Origin: Variovorax sp. KBW07
Lineage (GTDB): Bacteria > Pseudomonadota > Gammaproteobacteria > Burkholderiales > Burkholderiaceae_C
Direction: 5' to 3'
DNA length: 64,000 nucleotides
NCBI RefSeq assembly: GCF_003852515.1
Contig: NZ_QAJK01000100.1
Location: 43,997 to 107,996 of the forward strand
Below are positions 18,920-27,666 of this stretch, one piece after another; positions within the stretch are counted from its first letter, which is position 1; each line of letters starts with the position of its first letter. The notes beneath the pieces are model-generated. The model was not told where the DNA came from, made no database searches, and saw only the letters and a program-made list of their open reading frames with translations. A program made the translations under genes and the position numbers.

Positions 18920-19735
18920 TCACTTGCGGTAGCGCGGCGGCGGCGCGTACGCGCCATCGGCCGGGAAGGCGCTCGGCTGCGACGGCGTGGCATCGCGGCG
19001 GGCACGGCGCGGCACGTTGGGCTGCTCGAGCTCGAACAGCGCGGCGCCGATCACGCCGATGTTGCGCACGTCGCCGGCTTCGGTGTTCGCGGCGTAGGCG
19101 CGGCTGGGGGCGGCAAAGCGGAAGGCCGCGACCTCGTTCTGGCTCTTGCGGAAGCCTTCGATGGTGAGCGCCTGCTGCGGGCCCAGCACATAGCCGCCGT
19201 TGCGCAGGCTGCCGGGCTTGCCGTTCAGCACGTCGAGGCCATCGACCGTGGCGATCAGCTCGTAGCTGCGATCACTGAGGTTGCGAAAGCGCAGCGTGTA
19301 GCGCGCGCCTTCGACGCCGGCCAGCCGGAACATGTCTTCGGCACGGCGCGCGCGCTGCAGCGGCAGCGGCCGGCCGTCTTCGTCGAGCACCGACCATTCG
19401 ATGTCGCCCTGGGCCAGCAGCAGGTTCAGGCGGCGCTCGGGGTTGCTGCCCACGGTGCGGCGCACGGCATTCGCTTCGTTGTAGCCCAGCGAAGCCACGT
19501 CGTCCGGCTGGTCGGACAGGCGCTTGGCCGTGACCGAGCGGACCTTCGATTCGATGCCTTCTCCCCATTGCGTGCCGAGCTGCGCGGGTGCGGGAGCAGC
19601 GGCGCTCTGCGTTGCAGTGGCTGGTGCATCGCGAACGGCCAGCGGCTGCTGGCCGCAGGCCACCAGCAGCGCGGCGCCGGCGATGAGGCCGGTCGCGAAC
19701 TTGAACAGACGTGAACGATAGAGACGGTGAATCAT
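18920..19735 (-). CDS. Putative lipoprotein of unknown function in the his operon
   Basis: The 271-residue protein has a signal peptide with a lipobox (ALLVAC, Cys about residue 27), an Ala/Pro-rich linker to about residue 50, and a mostly beta-strand mature domain with the segments YTLRFRNLSDRSYELIATVDGLDVLNG, GYVLGPQQALTIEGFRKS and YAANTEAGDVRNIGVIG, which recur in a family of uncharacterised proteobacterial envelope proteins. It would be anchored in the outer membrane. It sits 35 bases after hisD and 7 bases before the small secreted protein, so the two may work together; no role is known. Confidence 0.72.
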   Translation of the reverse strand: MIHRLYRSRLFKFATGLIAGAALLVACGQQPLAVRDAPATATQSAAAPAPAQLGTQWGEGIESKVRSVTAKRLSDQPDDVASLGYNEANAVRRTVGSNPERRLNLLLAQGDIEWSVLDEDGRPLPLQRARRAEDMFRLAGVEGARYTLRFRNLSDRSYELIATVDGLDVLNGKPGSLRNGGYVLGPQQALTIEGFRKSQNEVAAFRFAAPSRAYAANTEAGDVRNIGVIGAALFELEQPNVPRRARRDATPSQPSAFPADGAYAPPPRYRK

Positions 19736-19770
19736 CTGGATTGCTCCTCCCGAAGCGGGTTTATGGAGCG

Positions 19771-21141
19771 TCAGATCTTACGCAGGCGCATGCGGGCAGC
19801 TTCGGCGTGCGCCTGCAGGCCCTCTCCTTCGGCCAGCGTGACGGCGATGGGGCCGAGCACCTGGGCGCCGGCTTCGCTGACCTCGATCAGGCTGGAGCGC
19901 TTCTGGAAGTCGTACACGCCCAGCGGGCTCGAGAAGCGCGCCGTGCCGCTGGTCGGCAGCACGTGGTTGGGGCCGGCGCAGTAGTCGCCCAGGCTTTCGC
20001 TGGTGAATGCCCCGAGGAAGATCGCGCCCGCGTGGCGCAGCAAGGGCTCCCAGCGGTTCGGTTCGCTGCTGCTGACCTCGAGGTGTTCGGGGGCGATGCG
20101 GTTGCTGATCTCGCAGGCCTCTTCCATGCTCTTCGTGTGGATCAGCGCGCCACGGCCGTTGAGCGAGGCGGCGATGATTTCCGCGCGCGGCATGGTGGGC
20201 AGCAGGCGGTCGATTTCGGCCTGCACACGATCGATGTAGGCGGCGTCGGGGCACAGCAGGATGCTCTGGGCCAGCTCGTCGTGCTCGGCCTGGCTGAACA
20301 GGTCCATCGCCACCCAGTCGGGCGGCGTGGTGCCGTCGGCCAGCACCAGGATTTCGCTCGGGCCCGCGATCATGTCGATGCCCACGGTGCCAAACACGCG
20401 GCGCTTGGCGGCAGCCACGTAGGCGTTGCCCGGGCCGGTGATCTTGTCGACGGCAGGAATGGTAGCGGTGCCATAGGCTAGCGCGGCCACGGCCTGCGCG
20501 CCACCGATGGTGAACGCACGCGTGACGCCCGCCACATAGGCGGCAGCCAGCACCAGCACGTTGCGTTCGCCCTTGGCCGACGATTGGCCACCAGCGCCGC
20601 CGGTCGCGACGCTGCCCTTCGCGGGCGTCGGCACGACCATGATGATTTCGCCCACGCCGGCCACGTGCGCCGGGATCGCGTTCATCAGCAAGCTGGACGG
20701 ATAGGCCGCCTTGCCGCCGGGCACGTAGATGCCGACGCGGTCGAGCGGCGTGACCTTCTGGCCGAGCAGCGTGCCGTCCGTGTCGCGGTAGCTCCAGCTT
20801 TCGCCGCTGGCCTTCTTCTGCGCCTCGTGATAGCTGCGCACGCGGTCGGCCGCGGCTTGCAGCGCAGCGCGCTGGTCTTCAGGCAGCGAATCGAAGGCCT
20901 CCTTGAAGTCGGCCTGCGTCAGTTCGAGTTCCGACACGGCGGCGGCACCGAGCCCGTCGAAGCGGCGCGTGTACTCCAGCACCGCCTCGTCGCCGCGCTT
21001 CTGCACGTCGGCCAGGATGTCGGCCACCACTTTCTCGATGGCGGCATCCGCGTCCGCGGACCAATGCAGCCGCGCCTTGAATTCAGCGTCGAAGCTGGCT
21101 GAAGTCGTGGACAAACGGGCGGGGGCTGCTTTCAGAGTCAT
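19771..21141 (-). CDS. hisD: Histidinol dehydrogenase HisD
   Basis: The 456-residue protein carries the HisD signatures: [67 protein letters not shown] (zinc and catalytic residues) and a C-terminal [13 protein letters not shown]. It oxidises histidinol to histidine in two NAD-dependent steps. About 17 residues (174-190, [17 protein letters not shown]) rich in Gly, Ser and Ala are inserted where most HisD proteins have a short PTPKGEKN turn, making it longer than the usual 430-440. The ATG at 21141 is preferred over the track of 14 upstream codons, which lack family similarity. Confidence 0.96.
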   Translation of the reverse strand: MTLKAAPARLSTTSASFDAEFKARLHWSADADAAIEKVVADILADVQKRGDEAVLEYTRRFDGLGAAAVSELELTQADFKEAFDSLPEDQRAALQAAADRVRSYHEAQKKASGESWSYRDTDGTLLGQKVTPLDRVGIYVPGGKAAYPSSLLMNAIPAHVAGVGEIIMVVPTPAKGSVATGGAGGQSSAKGERNVLVLAAAYVAGVTRAFTIGGAQAVAALAYGTATIPAVDKITGPGNAYVAAAKRRVFGTVGIDMIAGPSEILVLADGTTPPDWVAMDLFSQAEHDELAQSILLCPDAAYIDRVQAEIDRLLPTMPRAEIIAASLNGRGALIHTKSMEEACEISNRIAPEHLEVSSSEPNRWEPLLRHAGAIFLGAFTSESLGDYCAGPNHVLPTSGTARFSSPLGVYDFQKRSSLIEVSEAGAQVLGPIAVTLAEGEGLQAHAEAARMRLRKI

Positions 21142-21157
21142 GGGGTTCGGGTGGAAG

Positions 21158-21799
21158 TCAGGCGGACGGAATGGCCGACGCAAAGGCGTCGATGATGCGG
21201 CGGATGGGCTCGCGCTTGAGCTTGAGCGCGGCCTGGTTGACCACCAGGCGGGCGCTGATGTCCATGATGCGCTCCACCTCGACGAGGTGGTTGGCCTTGA
21301 GCGTGTTGCCGGTCGAGACCAGGTCGACGATGGCGTCGGCCAGGCCGGTGAGCGGTGCCAGCTCCATGCTGCCGTAAAGCTTGATCAGGTCGACGTGCAC
21401 GCCCTTGGTGGCGAAGAAATCGCGCGCCAGGCCGACGTACTTGGTCGCCACGCGCAGGCGCGAGCCTTGTCGCACGGCCGAGGCGTAGTCGTAGTCGGCG
21501 CGCACGGCCACGCTCAGGCGGCAGGCGGCAATGCGCAGGTCCAGCGGCTGGTACAGGCCCTGGTTGCCGTGCTCGAGCAGCACGTCGGAGCCGGTCACGC
21601 CGAGGTCGGCGCCGCCGTACTGCACGTAGGTGGGCACGTCGGAGGCACGCACCAGCACCACGCGCACGTCGGGCCGGGTGGTTTCGAGAATCAGCTTGCG
21701 CGACTTCTCGGGGTCTTCGGTGACCTCGATGCCGGCCGCGGCCAGCAGGGGCATCGTCTCTTCGAAGATGCGGCCTTTCGAAAGGGCTAGCGTAATCAT
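21158..21799 (-). CDS. hisG: ATP phosphoribosyltransferase HisG, short form
   Basis: The 213-residue protein is the short-form catalytic subunit. It begins [19 protein letters not shown] and has [19 protein letters not shown], the [13 protein letters not shown] segment and the PRPP-binding [23 protein letters not shown]. It lacks the C-terminal allosteric ACT-like domain, so it should need HisZ for activity and feedback control; no hisZ is in this window. It opens the pathway by joining ATP and PRPP. It overlaps the murA stop by four bases. Confidence 0.97.
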   Translation of the reverse strand: MITLALSKGRIFEETMPLLAAAGIEVTEDPEKSRKLILETTRPDVRVVLVRASDVPTYVQYGGADLGVTGSDVLLEHGNQGLYQPLDLRIAACRLSVAVRADYDYASAVRQGSRLRVATKYVGLARDFFATKGVHVDLIKLYGSMELAPLTGLADAIVDLVSTGNTLKANHLVEVERIMDISARLVVNQAALKLKREPIRRIIDAFASAIPSA

Positions 21800-23085
21800 G
21801 CGGCGGCTCCCGTCACACGTTCGATGTCGGCACCGAGGCCGCGCAGCTTGGCTTCCATGCGGTCGTACCCACGGTCCAGGTGATAGATGCGGTCGACCAG
21901 CGTTTCGCCGTCAGCCACGAGGCCGGCAATGACGAGGCTGGCGGAGGCGCGCAGGTCGGTGGCCATCACGGTGGCGCCCGACAGTTGCGGCACGCCCTCG
22001 ACCATGGCGACCTTGCCTTCGACGTGGATGGCCGCGCCCAGGCGCACCATTTCGTTCACGTGCATGAAGCGGTTCTCGAAGATGGTTTCGGTGACCATCG
22101 AGGCGCCGCGCGCGATCACGTTCAGCGCCATGAACTGGGCCTGCATGTCGGTCGGGAAGCCCGGGTACTCGGTGGTGCTGAAGCTCTGCGCCTTCAGGTG
22201 CTCGCTGGCCGGTGCCCTGGAGCTGATGCGCACGCCGCCCTCTTCGGGCGCCACCGTGCAGCCGGCGTCGCGCAGCTTGTCGATCACCGCGTCCATGTGG
22301 TCGGCGCGGGCGTGGCGCAGGAACACGTCGCCCCCCGTGGCCGCGACGGCGCACAGGAAGGTGCCTGCCTCGATGCGGTCGGCCACCACGGCATGCTCGC
22401 AGCCATGGAGCTTCTCGACGCCCTGGATGCGGATGTGGCTGGTGCCGTGGCCCGTGATCTTCGCGCCCATGCGGATCAGCATTTCGGCCAGGTCGACGAT
22501 TTCGGGCTCCTGCGCGGCGTTTTCGAGCAACGTCTCGCCCTCGGCCAGCGCGGCGGCCATGAGAAAGTTTTCGGTGCCCGTGACGGTGACCATGTCGGTC
22601 AGGATGCGCGCGCCCTTCAGGCGGGTGCGGCCCGCCGGCAGGCTGGCGATCATGTAGCCGTGCTCGACCACGATCTCGGCGCCCATGGCCTGCAGGCCCT
22701 TGATGTGCTGGTCGACCGGCCGCGAGCCGATGGCGCAGCCACCGGGCAGCGACACCTTGGCGTGGCCGAAGCGGGCCAGCAGCGGCCCCAGGGCCAGCAC
22801 CGAAGCGCGCATGGTCTTCACCAGCTCGTAGGGGGCCTCGGGGTTGGTGAGGTCGCTGGCGTCGAGCTGCACGGTGCCGTTGTCGTCGCGCTCGGCGGTC
22901 ACGCCCATGTTGCGCACCAGCTTGAGCATGGTAGACACGTCCTGCAGGCGCGGCACGTTGCGCAGCGTCACGGGCTGGTCGGTCAGCAGCGCCGCGCACA
23001 GCTCGGGCAGCGCGGCGTTCTTGGCACCGGAAATGAGTACTTCGCCGCGAAGCTGGCGCCCGCCGCGAATCAGAAGTTTGTCCAT
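21796..23085 (-). CDS. murA: UDP-N-acetylglucosamine 1-carboxyvinyltransferase MurA
   Basis: The 429-residue protein matches MurA over its full length. It starts [27 protein letters not shown] (Lys/Asn active site), has the catalytic Cys loop in [16 protein letters not shown] and the [13 protein letters not shown] motif. It transfers enolpyruvate from PEP to UDP-GlcNAc, the first committed step of peptidoglycan synthesis and the target of fosfomycin, which needs that Cys. It lies between a BolA gene and hisG, an arrangement common in betaproteobacteria. Confidence 0.98.
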   Translation of the reverse strand: MDKLLIRGGRQLRGEVLISGAKNAALPELCAALLTDQPVTLRNVPRLQDVSTMLKLVRNMGVTAERDDNGTVQLDASDLTNPEAPYELVKTMRASVLALGPLLARFGHAKVSLPGGCAIGSRPVDQHIKGLQAMGAEIVVEHGYMIASLPAGRTRLKGARILTDMVTVTGTENFLMAAALAEGETLLENAAQEPEIVDLAEMLIRMGAKITGHGTSHIRIQGVEKLHGCEHAVVADRIEAGTFLCAVAATGGDVFLRHARADHMDAVIDKLRDAGCTVAPEEGGVRISSRAPASEHLKAQSFSTTEYPGFPTDMQAQFMALNVIARGASMVTETIFENRFMHVNEMVRLGAAIHVEGKVAMVEGVPQLSGATVMATDLRASASLVIAGLVADGETLVDRIYHLDRGYDRMEAKLRGLGADIERVTGAAA

Positions 23086-23127
23086 CGAAGTTCCAGCGAA
23101 ATCAGGGGGCCCGCGGGGGCCGGAAAG

Positions 23128-23370
23128 TTACTTTTCCACGGCCGCCCATTCGGCGGGCGTGTAGGTCTTCATCGAAAGCGCATGCACTTCGTCGGTGTGC
23201 ATTTTCGCACCGAGGGTGGCGTAGACCCGCTGATGGCGCTGAATGGCGCGCTTGCCCTCGAATTCGGCCGAGACGATGGTGGCGTACCAATGTCGGCCGT
23301 CGCCCTCGAGCGTGATGTGCTCGCACGGGAGATGGGACTGGATCAGGGCCTGGAGTTGTTCGGCGGTCAT
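23128..23370 (-). CDS. BolA/IbaG family protein
   Basis: The 80-residue protein has the BolA fold pattern: MTAEQLQALIQSHLPCEHITLEGDGRHWYATIVSAEFEGK, then the helix-turn region RAIQRHQRVYATLGAKM with the conserved RHQ, ending HALSMKTYTPAEW. The size and the link to murA fit IbaG (YrbA), which is thought to bind monothiol glutaredoxin and take part in iron-sulfur handling or acid stress. I chose the ATG at 23370 because the longer frame upstream is antisense-like to the permease gene. It is 42 bases upstream of murA. Confidence 0.92.
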   Translation of the reverse strand: MTAEQLQALIQSHLPCEHITLEGDGRHWYATIVSAEFEGKRAIQRHQRVYATLGAKMHTDEVHALSMKTYTPAEWAAVEK

Positions 23371-23390
23371 GGGGTCTTGAGAAGAAGCGG

Positions 23391-24155
23391 TCAACCGCGG
23401 ATTTTGTAGCCGATACGCAGCAAATGGACGGCGATGGCGCTCACCACCAGCCAGGCGGTGCCGACGATGCCCAGGCTGAGCCAGGGCGAGGCGTCGCTGA
23501 CGCCGAAGAAGCCATAGCGGAAGCCGTCGATCATGTAGAAGAACGGATTCAGGTGGCTGACCTTCTGCCAGAACGGGGGCAGCGAGCCGATCGAATAGAA
23601 CACGCCCGACAGGAAAGTCATGGGCATGATCAGGAAGTTCTGGAACACGGCCATCTGGTCGAACTTCTCGGCCCACAGGCCGGCGATGAGCCCCAGCGTG
23701 CCGAGCATCGCGGCCCCCAGCAGCGCGAACACGACGATCCACACCGGCGCCACGAAATCCGGCATGGCGAAGAACATCGTGACCACGAACACGCCGAGCC
23801 CCACGGCCAGTCCGCGGATGATCGACGAGCCCACGTAGGCAAAGAACCAGCCCCAGTGCGACAGCGGCGTGAGCAGAACGAACACCAGGTTGCCCATGAT
23901 CTTGCTCTGGATGATCGACGACGAGCTGTTGGCAAAGGCGTTCTGCAGCACGCTCATCATCACGAGGCCGGGCACCAGGAAGGCCGTGTAGCCGACGGTG
24001 CCGTAGACCGTCACGCGGCCTTCGAGCACATGGCCGAAGACCATGAGGTACAGCAGCGCGGTGAGCACCGGCGCACCGACGGTCTGAAAGCCGACCTTCC
24101 AGAAGCGCAATGTCTCCTTGTAGAGCAGCGCGCGCCAACCCGTGACGGCCATCAT
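23391..24155 (-). CDS. ABC-2 type transporter permease (YadH-like)
   Basis: The 254-residue membrane protein has six hydrophobic segments and the ABC-2 pattern seen in E. coli YadH: FVPGLVMM-like FLVPGLVMMSVLQNAFANSSSSII, LLTPLSHWGW and FLSGVFYSIGSLPPFWQKVSHLNPFFYMIDGFRYG. It pairs with the ATPase encoded just upstream (four-base overlap). Exporters of this group are placed among drug, polysaccharide or lipid exporters; the substrate is unknown. Location next to mla genes suggests envelope work, but that is only context. Confidence 0.92.
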   Translation of the reverse strand: MMAVTGWRALLYKETLRFWKVGFQTVGAPVLTALLYLMVFGHVLEGRVTVYGTVGYTAFLVPGLVMMSVLQNAFANSSSSIIQSKIMGNLVFVLLTPLSHWGWFFAYVGSSIIRGLAVGLGVFVVTMFFAMPDFVAPVWIVVFALLGAAMLGTLGLIAGLWAEKFDQMAVFQNFLIMPMTFLSGVFYSIGSLPPFWQKVSHLNPFFYMIDGFRYGFFGVSDASPWLSLGIVGTAWLVVSAIAVHLLRIGYKIRG

Positions 24156-25099
24156 CGCGCGACCTCCAGCGGCGTCTGCTCGCCCGCCATCAGGTCGATG
24201 AACACGTCTTCCAGGTCGGCCTTGCGCATTTCCACGTCTTCCACCGCGACGCCGGCTTCGCGGATCGCGGCCAGCAGTTGTTCCACTTCATGGGCGTTCT
24301 GCGCCGGCAGCTGCACGATGCGCCCGGTGATGCGCGCATGCTGCGCAATGGCCCAGGGCAGCATGGCGTCGGTCTTGAAGCGCAGCACGTTGCTGGCGGC
24401 CGACTTCAGCAGCTCGCTGGTGCGGTCCAGGGCAATTACCCGGCCCAGCTTGAGCATCGCGATGCGGCTGCACAGGGCCTCGGCTTCTTCGAGGTAATGG
24501 GTGGTCAGCAGCACGGTGCTGCCCTGCTTGTTGAGCTTGGCGACGAACTGCCAGAGCGTCTGGCGCAGCTCGACATCGACACCGGCCGTGGGTTCGTCGA
24601 GCACGATCACCGGCGGCTTGTGCACCAGCGCCTGCGCCACCAGCACACGGCGCTTCATGCCGCCCGAGAGCTGGCGCATGTTGGCCGAGGCCTTGTCCGT
24701 CAGGCCGAGGCTGTGCAGCAGCTCGTCGATCCAGTCGTCGTTGTTCTTGATGCCGAAGTAGCCCGACTGGATGCGCAGCGACTCGCGCACGTTGAAGAAG
24801 GGGTCGAACACCAGCTCCTGCGGCACGATGCCCAGTTGGCGGCGGGCCTCGGCGTAGTCGCGCTGCACGTCGAAACCGTGGACGCTGATCGCACCGGCCG
24901 TGGGGCGCGCGAGCCCCGCGAGCATGCTGATCAGGGTGGTCTTGCCCGCGCCGTTGGGGCCGAGCAGGCCGAAGAACTCGCCCGGCTCGATCTGGAAACT
25001 GACCTCGTCGACCGCGCGCAGCCCTTGTTTGCCTTGGGCCCGCTGCTGCTTGGAGGGGGGATAGGTCTTGGAGACCGACTGGAATGAGATCGCGGGCAT
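24152..25099 (-). CDS. ABC transporter ATP-binding protein (YadG-like)
   Basis: The 315-residue protein has all ABC ATPase motifs: Walker A GPNGAGKTTL (about residues 49-58), signature LSGGMKRRVLVAQAL, Walker B VIVLDEPTAGVD and the switch His in LLTTHYLEEAE. A C-terminal extension of about 90 residues is typical of CcmA/YadG-type subunits. It powers the permease encoded next (four-base overlap). Upstream lies a 164-base gap holding a Comamonadaceae-type repeat. Confidence 0.94.
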   Translation of the reverse strand: MPAISFQSVSKTYPPSKQQRAQGKQGLRAVDEVSFQIEPGEFFGLLGPNGAGKTTLISMLAGLARPTAGAISVHGFDVQRDYAEARRQLGIVPQELVFDPFFNVRESLRIQSGYFGIKNNDDWIDELLHSLGLTDKASANMRQLSGGMKRRVLVAQALVHKPPVIVLDEPTAGVDVELRQTLWQFVAKLNKQGSTVLLTTHYLEEAEALCSRIAMLKLGRVIALDRTSELLKSAASNVLRFKTDAMLPWAIAQHARITGRIVQLPAQNAHEVEQLLAAIREAGVAVEDVEMRKADLEDVFIDLMAGEQTPLEVAR

Positions 25100-25164
25100 G
25101 GGAGCCCGTGATTTTACGGGGCGCCTTCACAAACTGCCGCGCAGCGGCCCGATGCCCTCATGCG

Positions 25165-25256
25165 GCCGCCGCCGGGCCGCCCCAAGGCGAGCCGCGCCTC
25201 ACCCTCGGGGGGTGGCGAATTACACGCAGCGAAGCGAAGTGAAAAGCCGGGGGGCA
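25165..25256. repeat. Interspersed GC-rich repeat, copy A
   Basis: The gap between mlaB and the ABC ATPase gene holds a GC-rich element with the core GCCGGGCCGCCCCAAG (25171-25186), a middle part with a G-run (CTCGGGGGG) and a tail rich in AAGCGAAGTG and GGGGGG. The same 16-base core occurs on the opposite strand at 41293-41308. From memory, elements like this are scattered through Comamonadaceae genomes between genes; a genome-wide count would settle it. Confidence 0.5.
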
Positions 25257-25263
25257 GACAGTG

Positions 25264-25539
25264 TCAGGGCGCGGCGGGCAAAAGGCCCGCGATGCCGTAC
25301 AGCGCCGCCAGTTCGCGCAGCCTGGGGGACAGGCCCTTGACCGCGAACCCCCGGCCCATCGCGCTCGACTCGCGCCGGCATTCGAGCAGCACCGCCAGCG
25401 CCGACGAATCGAACTGCGCCAGCGCGGAGGCGTCGACCACCGTCGACGACGAATCCGTCTGGCCCTTCAGCCCCTGCTGCAGCATGCGCATGCAGGCGGG
25501 GGCCTCGTCATGGGTGAGCTTGGTGGGCAGGACCAGCAT
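25264..25539 (-). CDS. mlaB: STAS-domain protein MlaB
   Basis: The 91-residue protein is a lone STAS domain (STVVDASALAQFDSSALAVLLECRR is the central helix-turn with the conserved Asp-Ser-Ser). As last gene of the mlaFEDACB set it is MlaB, the cytoplasmic regulator that binds MlaF and stabilises the MlaFEDB lipid-transport complex. I chose the ATG at 25539, 19 bases after mlaC; an upstream in-frame start at 25602 would run deep into mlaC. Confidence 0.87.
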   Translation of the reverse strand: MLVLPTKLTHDEAPACMRMLQQGLKGQTDSSSTVVDASALAQFDSSALAVLLECRRESSAMGRGFAVKGLSPRLRELAALYGIAGLLPAAP

Positions 25540-25558
25540 GATGGCGTCCGTGGGCCCG

Positions 25559-26227
25559 TCAGCCCTTGGCGTTGCCCTTGTTGCGCGCGGCCAGGGCAGC
25601 AATCAGGCCATCGATGCCGCTCTTGTTGATTTCCTGCGCGAACTGGGTGCGGTAGGTGTCGACCAGCCAGACGCCCAGCACATTCAGGTTGTAGACCTTC
25701 CAGCCCGCGCCCTGGCCCGGCGTCTTTTCGAGACGGTAGTCGAGCTGCACGGGGTCGCCGCGGCCCTTGACCTCGGTGCGCACCAGCACGTCGGTGTCGG
25801 TGGGCGAGCCGCGGAACGGACGGATCGTGACGGTCTGGTCGGTCACCTGGTCGAGCGCGCCGGCATAGGTGCGCACCAGCAGGGTCTTGAACTCTTCCTG
25901 CAGGCGCTTTTGCTGCTCGGGCGTGGCCTGGCGCCAGGCCGGACCGACAGCGGAAGCCGTCATGCGCTGGAAGTTGACGTTCGGCATGATCTTGCTGTCG
26001 ACCAGCACCATGATCTTGCTGACGTCGCCAGACTTGATGGACGCATCGGCCTTGATCGTGTCCAGCACGTCGGTCGACAGGCGCTTGACCAGCGCATCGG
26101 GTGTTTCGTCGGCCGCGCGCGCGGGCTGGACGAAAGCGACGGCAGCGCCGAACAGCAGGGCACCGGCCAGCACCAGGCGGCCGAGATCGCGTCGTTGCAA
26201 GGTTTTGGCCTTGGTCTTGTTGTTCAT
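25559..26227 (-). CDS. mlaC: Periplasmic phospholipid-binding protein MlaC
   Basis: The 222-residue protein has a cleavable signal peptide with a twin-arginine-like start (QRRDLGRLVLAGALLFG, ending ARAADE near residue 39) and the MlaC/Tol_Tol_Ttg2 domain with the IMPNVNFQRMTASAVGPAWRQATPEQQKRLQEEFKTLLVRTYAGAL segment. It ferries phospholipids between MlaA at the outer membrane and MlaD at the inner membrane. It is separated from mlaA by a 165-base gap that contains a strong hairpin, unusual inside an otherwise tight operon. Confidence 0.95.
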   Translation of the reverse strand: MNNKTKAKTLQRRDLGRLVLAGALLFGAAVAFVQPARAADETPDALVKRLSTDVLDTIKADASIKSGDVSKIMVLVDSKIMPNVNFQRMTASAVGPAWRQATPEQQKRLQEEFKTLLVRTYAGALDQVTDQTVTIRPFRGSPTDTDVLVRTEVKGRGDPVQLDYRLEKTPGQGAGWKVYNLNVLGVWLVDTYRTQFAQEINKSGIDGLIAALAARNKGNAKG

Positions 26228-26337
26228 GTGAGTCCCTCAATCAAGTTTGAAAATTCACGGAGTACGCGCAAGAGGCGCGGTACTCAGACAGAAACGGATT
26301 CGAGCCACCGCAGGCCGACCTGGTTCCTGTCGGGCAG

Positions 26338-26371
26338 GTGAAGCCTTGCAACCGGATGCAAGCGGCTTCAC
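26338..26371. repeat. Intercistronic hairpin between mlaA and mlaC
   Basis: GTGAAGCC (26338-26345) pairs with GGCTTCAC (26364-26371), and inside it TTGCA pairs with TGCAA, leaving a two-base bulge and a six-base loop. That is 13 pairs. There is no T-run on either side, so it is not a simple terminator; it may stabilise or process the mRNA. The rest of 26228-26392 shows no gene. Confidence 0.55.
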
Positions 26372-26392
26372 CCCGCGCCGTTGCCATGCGCC

Positions 26393-27139
26393 TTATTTTC
26401 CGGCGCCGTCGTCCGGCGGATTGCCGTCGTAGACCTGGCTGCGGCGGCGCTGCAGGAACGCGTCGCGCGTGAACGAATACTTGTCGAGCGCGGCATCGCC
26501 GAGCAGGCGGCTGGCACGCAGGTACTGGGCGCGCGTGTCCACCACGCGCAGCACGGTCAGCGAATTGCGCCAGGGAATGTCGTCCACGTGTGCCAGCGGG
26601 TCGCCATAGATGTCCAGCGGCTTGGCCACGGTGTCGCGCAAGGTCGAGGAGCCCATGACCGGCAGCACCACATAAGGACCGGGGCCCACGCCCCAATAGC
26701 CGAGCGTCTGGCCGAAATCTTCTTCGTGACGGGCAATGCCCGCCTCGCTGGCAACGTCCAGCAGGCCGCCGAGCCCGAAGAAGGTGTTGACGTTCAGGCG
26801 CATGAAAGTCTCGGCGCTGCCTTGCAGCTTGAGCTGTGCCACGTTGTTGGCCAGGCTCCAGACATCGCCGATGTTGCCGAAGAAGTTGTTCACGCCCGTG
26901 CGCACCATCGAAGGCAGGGCCCACTGGTAGGCGGTGGCCGCGGGAATGAGCACTGCGTCGTCGACACCGTCGTTGAAACGCGAAACGCCGCGATTGAAGG
27001 GCTCGAACGGATCGGCCGGGTTGGCATTGGGGCCCGTGGCGCATCCGGCCACGACAGCCAGGACGGCGGCAGCGCCCGTCAGACGGGCGTATTTTGCTAT
27101 GTCTTTCATAGCAAATGACAGATTGAATCGTGTTTTCAT
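26393..27139 (-). CDS. mlaA: Outer membrane lipoprotein MlaA (VacJ)
   Basis: The 248-residue protein has a lipoprotein signal with lipobox VAGC (Cys about residue 33) and the MlaA domain: DPFEPFNRGVSRFND, FFGNIGDVWSLANN, GLLDVASEAGIARHEEDFGQTLGYWGVGPGPYVVLPVMGSSTLRD. It sits in the outer membrane and removes misplaced phospholipids from the outer leaflet for retrograde transport by MlaC. The ATG at 27139 overlaps the mlaD stop by four bases, which supports this start; an internal ATG at 27109 would also give a good signal peptide. Confidence 0.95.
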   Translation of the reverse strand: MKTRFNLSFAMKDIAKYARLTGAAAVLAVVAGCATGPNANPADPFEPFNRGVSRFNDGVDDAVLIPAATAYQWALPSMVRTGVNNFFGNIGDVWSLANNVAQLKLQGSAETFMRLNVNTFFGLGGLLDVASEAGIARHEEDFGQTLGYWGVGPGPYVVLPVMGSSTLRDTVAKPLDIYGDPLAHVDDIPWRNSLTVLRVVDTRAQYLRASRLLGDAALDKYSFTRDAFLQRRRSQVYDGNPPDDGAGK

Positions 27140-27624
27140 TTTTTATTGGCTGTTCCAGGCGCCGCATTTCCCTCGGCGGCCTTGCTATAGAGGAACTGGC
27201 TGATCAGGTTTTCCAGCACCACGGCCGACTGGGTCGCGGTGATGGTGTCGCCGGCTTGCAAGTTCTTCTCCTCGGCGCCCGCCTCGATGCCGATGTACTG
27301 CTCTCCAAGCAGGCCACTGGTCAGAATCTTCAGCGAGCTGTCCTTGGGAAAACTGTAACGGTTTTGCAAAGCCAGCGTCACGCTGGCCTGAAAGGTCTTG
27401 TCGTCGAAGGTGATCGATTCCACGCGACCCACCACCACCCCCGCGCTCTTGACCGCGGTCTGCGGCTTGAGCCCGCCGATGTTGTCGAAGCGCGCGGTGA
27501 CCGAATAGGTCTTCTGGAAGTTCAGGCTCAGCAGGTTGGCCGACTGCAGCGCCAGGAACAGCAATGCGGCCCCGCCGATCAGCACGAACAGGCCGACCCA
27601 GATGTCATTGTTGGAACGTTGCAT
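27136..27624 (-). CDS. mlaD: Phospholipid ABC transporter substrate-binding protein MlaD (MCE domain)
   Basis: The 162-residue protein has an N-terminal membrane anchor (WVGLFVLIGGAALLFLALQ) and one MCE domain with the hallmark YSVTARFDNIGGLKPQTAVKSAGVVVGRV and the C-terminal LLGEQYIGIEAG. MlaD forms a hexamer in the periplasm on top of MlaE. I chose the ATG at 27624 over a GTG three codons upstream (27633), because the AGAGAG ribosome-binding stretch is better spaced for it. It follows mlaE by 42 bases. Confidence 0.95.
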   Translation of the reverse strand: MQRSNNDIWVGLFVLIGGAALLFLALQSANLLSLNFQKTYSVTARFDNIGGLKPQTAVKSAGVVVGRVESITFDDKTFQASVTLALQNRYSFPKDSSLKILTSGLLGEQYIGIEAGAEEKNLQAGDTITATQSAVVLENLISQFLYSKAAEGNAAPGTANKK

Positions 27625-27666
27625 GGTTTGCACTCTCTAGCTAGAACGATGGAGGCCGAGCCTCTT

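Noticed and set aside
27645-27665. GC-rich hairpin with T-run after mlaE
   Set aside because: The T-run follows the stem on the plus strand, while all mla genes are on the minus strand; no plus-strand transcript ends there.
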